From: FEN-1250 sp039918615
Lineage (GTDB): Bacteria; Gemmatimonadota; Gemmatimonadetes; Gemmatimonadales; Gemmatimonadaceae
DNA: 10,549 nt
Reading direction: 5' to 3'
Assembly: GCA_039918615.1 (NCBI GenBank)
Contig: JBDSHG010000103.1
Span: forward strand, 1-10,549
Shown here: positions 6,932-10,549 of the stretch, one piece after another
Layout of the letters: each line of letters begins with the position of its first letter
Position numbering within the stretch: the stretch's first letter is position 1
Position numbers and translations under genes: made by a program
Notes under the pieces: model-generated
Told to the model about the DNA's origin: nothing
What the model saw: only the letters and a program-made list of their open reading frames with translations
The model's database searches: none

Positions 6932-9526
6932 CTACACCCCCGCGTGAACCGCCACGCTATCCTCCGCCTCTTCCATCAGCGTCGGCTTCGTCGCACCCTG
7001 GAACACGCCCTGCGGCTCCAGTGCAATCGCGAACACCTCGTCCAGCGTGCTCACCGTGTGGAAGGTGAGTGACTTGCGTACCTCCTCGGGAATGTCTTCC
7101 ATGTCCGCCTCGTTGTCCTTCGGCAGGATGATGGTCGTGATCCCCGCGCGATGCGCGCCCAGCACCTTCTCCTTCAGTCCGCCGATCGGCAGCACCCTGC
7201 CGCGTAGCGTCGCCTCACCCGTCATCGCCACGTCCTTGCGAACCTTCCGCCCGGACATCGCAGACACGAGCGCGGTCGAGATCGCGCATCCAGCCGACGG
7301 TCCGTCCTTCGGGATCGCTCCCGCAGGCACGTGCACGTGGACCTCGATCGATCCCAGCCTGTCGACCGGAATCTTCAGCTGCGCCGCGTGCGTTGCCGCA
7401 TACGTGAGGGCCGCTCGCGCACTCTCCTTCATCACATCGCCCAACTGGCCCGTGAGAATGAGCGACACGTTGCCCCATCCCTCGATCTGCGTCTCGCCAT
7501 CGGACGACTTCGGCGCGTACAGCCTGCGAATCGCCGCTTCGACGAACATGATGTCGCCGCCCATCGGCGTGTAGTACATCCCCGTCGCCACGCCGACCTC
7601 GTTATCCTCGGCCGCATGCTCCGGGTGCACCTTCGGACGTCCCAGCAGCTCGCGCACATCCGCGGGCGTGATGGTGAGCGAATCGATCTCCTTCGCCGCG
7701 ATCTTGCGCGCGACCTTCCGCGCGACCGCGCCCACCTGCCGCTCGAGCTGACGCACGCCACTCTCGCGAGTGTAGCGCGTCACGATCGCAGTCACAGCCT
7801 CATCGGTGAAGGTGACGCCCTTGTCCTTGAGCCCCGCCTCCTCCAGCTGCCGCGGCACCAGATACGTCTTCGCGATCTCCGTCTTCTCACGCTCGGTGTA
7901 ACCCGAGAAGTCCACGACCTCCATTCGATCCAGCAGCGGCGCAGGAATGTTCTGAATGAAGTTCGCCGTCGCGATGAAGAGCACCTCGCTCAGATCAAAC
8001 GGCACGTTGAGATAGTGATCGGTGAAGCTGTCGTTCTGCGCAGGGTCGAGCACCTCGAGCAGCGCGCTCGACGGATCGCCCTGATACGAGCTTCCGAGCT
8101 TGTCCACTTCGTCGAGCAGGAAGACGGGATTCTTCGTCCCCGCCTGCTTGAGCCCCTGGATGATGCGCCCCGGCATCGCGCCGACGTACGTGCGCCGATG
8201 TCCGCGAATATCCGCCTCGTCGCGCGCGCCGCCGAGCGCCGCGCGGATGTACTCGCGTCCGAGCGAGCGCGCAATCGACTTCGCGATCGACGTCTTGCCA
8301 ACGCCCGGAGGTCCGACGAACAGCAGAATCGGCCCCTTCGCCATCGCCCGCGCCTTCACTTCCTTCGTATCCGTGATCGGACGGTCGTCGCTGTCGCTGA
8401 CGTTCTCCTTCGGGATCACAGTGTCCGGAATCTCGTTGAGCTCCGCCTTCAGCTTCGCCGCCGGAAACTCACCCGTCTTCTCGTGCTCCTCGGCAAGCTC
8501 CTGCGCGCGCAACTGCCGCACGGCGAGGAATTCGAGCACCCGGTCCTTCACATCGGGAAGCCCGTAGTGATCCTCGTCGAGCACCTTACTCGCGTGACGC
8601 AGATCGAGATTGTCGTCCGAGCGCGTGTTCCACGGCAGCTCGGCTACCCACTCGAGATACGTGCGAATGACCTGCGCCTCCATGGACTCGCGTCCCGAGC
8701 GCTCCAGTCGTCCGAGCTCGCGCTCGACCTCCTGACGCGCCGACTTCGGCAGATCGAGCTTCGTCAGCTTCTCGCGAAGCTCCTCGATCTCGCGGCTCTG
8801 GTCGTCGTCGCCGAGCTCCTTCTGGATCGCCTTCATCTGCTCGCGCAGATACATCTCGCGCTGGCGCGTGCCGAGCTCCTCCTGCACCTGCGACTTGATC
8901 TCTTCCTGCGCCTCGAGCAGCCCGATCTGACGCTGCACGTGCACGAGCACGCGACGGAGTCGCTCCTCAACGCTCAGCGTCTCCAGCAGCCCCTGCTTCT
9001 CGGCAACCGAGAGCTCGATGTAGCCGGCGACGAGATCGGCAAACTTGCCGGGCTCGGTGACGGAATCGAGAACCTGGTGGACGACTTCCTCGGGAAGCCC
9101 GCGCTTCTCGCCAAGCTCGGCGGCGCGCTCACGGATCTCCTTGTGGAGAGCCTCGAAGGCGCTGTCGTGCTCGTCGAGCGCGTTCATGTCTTCCACCTGC
9201 ACCGTCACTGCGGCGAGGTAGTTGTCGGTAATGGAATATTGGAGTGCGGTAGCACGCTGCTCGCCCTGCAGCAGCAGCTGAACGCCACCGAGTCCGCGCT
9301 GCACCTGACCGATGCGCGCGATCACTCCCATGGAGTAAAGGTTGTCCTGGGTAGGCTCGTCCGCGTTGTCGCGCTGCGCGACGGCGAATACGAGCCGGTC
9401 GCCCTTGAGCGCCGCCTCGATTGCGCGTAGTGTCCCAGGACGTCCCGCCGCGATGGGTGCGGTTAGCCCCGGGAAGATCACGGTTCCACGAAGCGGAAGT
9501 ACTGGCAGTGTTTGACGTTGCGCCAT
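6932..9526 (-). CDS. lon: ATP-dependent protease Lon (LonA type)
   Basis: A cytoplasmic AAA+ protease that unfolds and degrades misfolded and regulatory proteins. From the ATG at 9526 the protein has 864 residues. The N-terminal LON substrate-binding domain (from LPVLPLRGTVIFPG to about 200) is followed by a helical, coiled-coil-like region (about 200-300). The AAA+ module has Walker A GPPGVGKT at 405-412, Walker B FLLDEVD with D472 and E473, sensor-1 N522 and arginine-finger region R534. The protease domain has the Ser-Lys dyad: S744 in KDGPSAG and K787 in GGLKEKVLGAHRAG, with the same 43-residue spacing as in E. coli Lon. Between LEFLAVRQ and the Walker A region there is an insertion of about 54 residues relative to E. 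coli Lon. An ATG at 9553 would add 9 residues. I chose 9526 because AAGG lies 8 bases upstream of it and MAQRQTLPVLPLRG is a typical Lon beginning. It is transcribed divergently from the second kinase gene. Confidence 0.97.
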   Translation of the reverse strand: MAQRQTLPVLPLRGTVIFPGLTAPIAAGRPGTLRAIEAALKGDRLVFAVAQRDNADEPTQDNLYSMGVIARIGQVQRGLGGVQLLLQGEQRATALQYSITDNYLAAVTVQVEDMNALDEHDSAFEALHKEIRERAAELGEKRGLPEEVVHQVLDSVTEPGKFADLVAGYIELSVAEKQGLLETLSVEERLRRVLVHVQRQIGLLEAQEEIKSQVQEELGTRQREMYLREQMKAIQKELGDDDQSREIEELREKLTKLDLPKSARQEVERELGRLERSGRESMEAQVIRTYLEWVAELPWNTRSDDNLDLRHASKVLDEDHYGLPDVKDRVLEFLAVRQLRAQELAEEHEKTGEFPAAKLKAELNEIPDTVIPKENVSDSDDRPITDTKEVKARAMAKGPILLFVGPPGVGKTSIAKSIARSLGREYIRAALGGARDEADIRGHRRTYVGAMPGRIIQGLKQAGTKNPVFLLDEVDKLGSSYQGDPSSALLEVLDPAQNDSFTDHYLNVPFDLSEVLFIATANFIQNIPAPLLDRMEVVDFSGYTEREKTEIAKTYLVPRQLEEAGLKDKGVTFTDEAVTAIVTRYTRESGVRQLERQVGAVARKVARKIAAKEIDSLTITPADVRELLGRPKVHPEHAAEDNEVGVATGMYYTPMGGDIMFVEAAIRRLYAPKSSDGETQIEGWGNVSLILTGQLGDVMKESARAALTYAATHAAQLKIPVDRLGSIEVHVHVPAGAIPKDGPSAGCAISTALVSAMSGRKVRKDVAMTGEATLRGRVLPIGGLKEKVLGAHRAGITTIILPKDNEADMEDIPEEVRKSLTFHTVSTLDEVFAIALEPQGVFQGATKPTLMEEAEDSVAVHAGV

Positions 9527-9534
9527 TGTTTCGA

Positions 9535-9538
9535 CCTT
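9535..9538 (-). promoter_or_regulatory. Ribosome binding site of lon, deciding the start
   Basis: On the minus strand AAGG sits 8 bases before the ATG at 9526. The upstream ATG at 9553 has only an AGG triplet in front of it. This supports the shorter Lon protein. Confidence 0.55.
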
Positions 9539-9650
9539 GTTGTAAGACATCATCTGAAGCCTGTTCGGGGCCTCCGATCAAATGACCAAGATGCGCAGGT
9601 CGGAAGTCGTTCCGGAGGTACCAACTCAGCACCAAACAGGCCATCGAGGC

Positions 9651-9666
9651 AGAAGTTGCAACTTCT
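9651..9666. promoter_or_regulatory. Perfect 16-bp palindrome, candidate operator upstream of lon
   Basis: AGAAGTTGCAACTTCT reads identically on both strands and lies in the divergent region, 125 bases upstream of the lon start and about 45 bases upstream of the candidate -35 box of the kinase gene. It has no loop and no T run, so it suits a dimeric DNA-binding protein better than a terminator. It is not the CIRCE element (HrcA) or the HAIR element (HspR). I do not recognise its regulator. Confidence 0.5.
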
Positions 9667-9711
9667 ACCCGTCGCTTTGACGTAGTACCCCTGCCAGCGA
9701 GGCTGATTGTC

Positions 9712-9740
9712 TTTTCAGATCGCGCTGCAAATGGTACACT
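9712..9740 (+). promoter_or_regulatory. Candidate sigma-70-type promoter of the second kinase gene
   Basis: TTTTCA (9712-9717, four of six bases matching TTGACA) and TACACT (9735-9740, four of six matching TATAAT) are separated by 17 bases. TGG directly precedes the -10 box, giving an extended -10 pattern. Transcription would start near 9747, leaving a leader of about 60 bases. The lower GC content here, compared with its surroundings, fits a promoter. Confidence 0.5.
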
Positions 9741-9796
9741 AAGCAGACTCTATTCCTCCCGAAGGGCCGTGTCCCCGAGGGCTACTTGTTCCCCCC

Positions 9797-9801
9797 AGGG
9801 G
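9797..9801 (+). promoter_or_regulatory. Ribosome binding site that decides the GTG start of the second kinase
   Basis: AGGGG lies 7 bases upstream of the GTG at 9809, a near-ideal Shine-Dalgarno distance. There is no ATG in this frame between that point and the glycine loop of the kinase, so the GTG start rests on this site. Confidence 0.7.
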
Positions 9802-9808
9802 TCCTCGA

Positions 9809-10549
9809 GTGCCTGATCCCACCGCCAAGCCTGCGGATGCGGAGATTCGTGCTGTAGCTGAGCGCGCGCTGTCCGCGAATTATGAGCTCGTTAATGAGCT
9901 CGGGCGCGGCGGCATGGGCATCGTCTATCGCGCGAAGGATCGCCGGTTGAAGCGGCTCGTCGCCATCAAGCTGCTACCGCCCGAGCTGGCGTTTCGCAGC
10001 GAGATCAAGACGCGCTTCCTGCGCGAAGCCGAGACGGCCGCGCAGCTGAGTCATCCCAACATCGTTCCGATCTACAGCGTCGATGAGCGCGAAGGGCTCG
10101 TCTACTTCGTCATGGCGCTCGTCGAGGGGCCGACGCTCGCGAAGAAGATGTATGAGGATGGACAAATGTCCGTCGACGAGACGCGCCGCGTGCTGCGCGA
10201 GGTCGCCGACGCGCTCGCCTACGCGCATGCGCGCGGCGTCATCCATCGCGACATCAAGCCGGACAACATCCTTCTCGACAAGGAGAGCGGGCGTGCGTTG
10301 GTGACGGACTTCGGCATCGCGCGCGCGATCCAGGAAGGGTCGGACTCGCGGCTCACCGCCACCGGCGTCGCGATCGGCACACCGGCATTCATGTCGCCGG
10401 AGCAGGCTGCCGGCGATCGCGAGATCGACGGACGCACCGATCTCTACGCGCTCGGCGTCGTCGCCTACCAGATGCTGTCGGGACGGCTGCCGTTCCAGGC
10501 GGCGACCACGGCATCGATGCTCATGAAGCAGATCACCGAGCGCCCAACG
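9809..10549 (+). CDS. Ser/Thr protein kinase, N-terminal catalytic domain (cut by right edge)
   Basis: The first 247 codons of a second Hanks-type kinase, read from a GTG start with a good ribosome binding site. The glycine loop LGRGGMGIVY is at 31-40, ATP-binding K54 in VAIKLL, alpha-C Glu in the FLREAE segment, HRDIKPDN with catalytic D148, DFG with D167, and GTPAFMSPEQ with E198. The TDLYALGVVAYQMLSG stretch is the conserved F-helix region. All catalytic residues are intact. It is a different gene from the kinase at 4155-6821: it shares the fold and motifs but differs in most variable positions. The part after the catalytic domain, which would show whether it has a membrane helix and a sensor region, lies outside the window. 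It is divergent from lon and probably transcribed from its own promoter. Its substrates cannot be inferred from this sequence. Confidence 0.95.
   Translation, partial: MPDPTAKPADAEIRAVAERALSANYELVNELGRGGMGIVYRAKDRRLKRLVAIKLLPPELAFRSEIKTRFLREAETAAQLSHPNIVPIYSVDEREGLVYFVMALVEGPTLAKKMYEDGQMSVDETRRVLREVADALAYAHARGVIHRDIKPDNILLDKESGRALVTDFGIARAIQEGSDSRLTATGVAIGTPAFMSPEQAAGDREIDGRTDLYALGVVAYQMLSGRLPFQAATTASMLMKQITERPT

Noticed and set aside
7331..9430. A 699-codon open frame on the plus strand opposite lon
   Set aside because: The minus strand here encodes every conserved Lon motif. The plus frame gives an Arg- and Leu-rich protein without domains, as expected from the reverse complement of a GC-rich gene.
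9601..9614. Inverted repeat CGGAA-GTCG-TTCCG in the lon leader
   Set aside because: A 5-bp stem is expected often by chance in GC-rich DNA. Nothing links it to the lon start, which is about 75 bases away.
9129..9644. A minus-strand frame running from the lon 5' region into the intergenic region
   Set aside because: It overlaps the Lon N-terminal domain in another frame and gives a Gly/Arg-rich sequence with no family resemblance.
9677..9682. TTGACG as a -35 box for the divergent kinase gene
   Set aside because: No acceptable -10 hexamer lies 16-18 bases downstream. The TTTTCA/TACACT pair is better.

Overview
The window is GC-rich bacterial DNA, densely packed with genes and without insertion sequences, CRISPR arrays, tRNA or rRNA genes. 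Three things point to a Gram-negative soil-type bacterium, most likely Gemmatimonadota (Acidobacteriota is the main alternative). There are two Hanks-type Ser/Thr kinases, one of them fused to a TolB-like domain plus TPRs. The penicillin-binding protein has a signal-like N-terminus ending in Gly-Ala-Gln, common in exported Gemmatimonadota proteins. Third, a small two-helix membrane protein resembles unnamed proteins I recall from that group. The assignment is inference from style, not from a search.

Layout from left to right. (1) Minus strand, 1-1237: the N-terminal 412 residues of a glutamine-dependent NAD+ synthetase (nadE), cut by the left edge inside the synthetase domain. (2) Plus strand, 1335-3338: a bifunctional class A penicillin-binding protein with GT51 transglycosylase and transpeptidase domains, divergent from nadE. 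(3) Plus strand, 3413-4105: an uncharacterised protein with two C-terminal membrane helices. (4) Minus strand, 4155-6821: a transmembrane Ser/Thr kinase of 888 residues with TolB-like and TPR regions, convergent with gene 3. (5) Minus strand, 6932-9526: the ATP-dependent protease Lon, followed by a clear intrinsic terminator that separates it from the kinase downstream. (6) A 282-bp divergent regulatory region, 9527-9808, holding a perfect 16-bp palindrome and a plausible promoter. (7) Plus strand from 9809 past the right edge: the catalytic domain of a second Ser/Thr kinase.

The genes do not form one pathway. They cover NAD biosynthesis, cell-wall synthesis, signalling and protein quality control. 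The closest thing to a functional grouping is lon flanked by two kinases, with an apparent operator between lon and the divergent kinase. I see no convincing new multi-gene system. The most unusual points are an insertion of roughly 54 residues in Lon just before its AAA+ module, the palindrome upstream of lon, and the unknown membrane protein downstream of the PBP gene.
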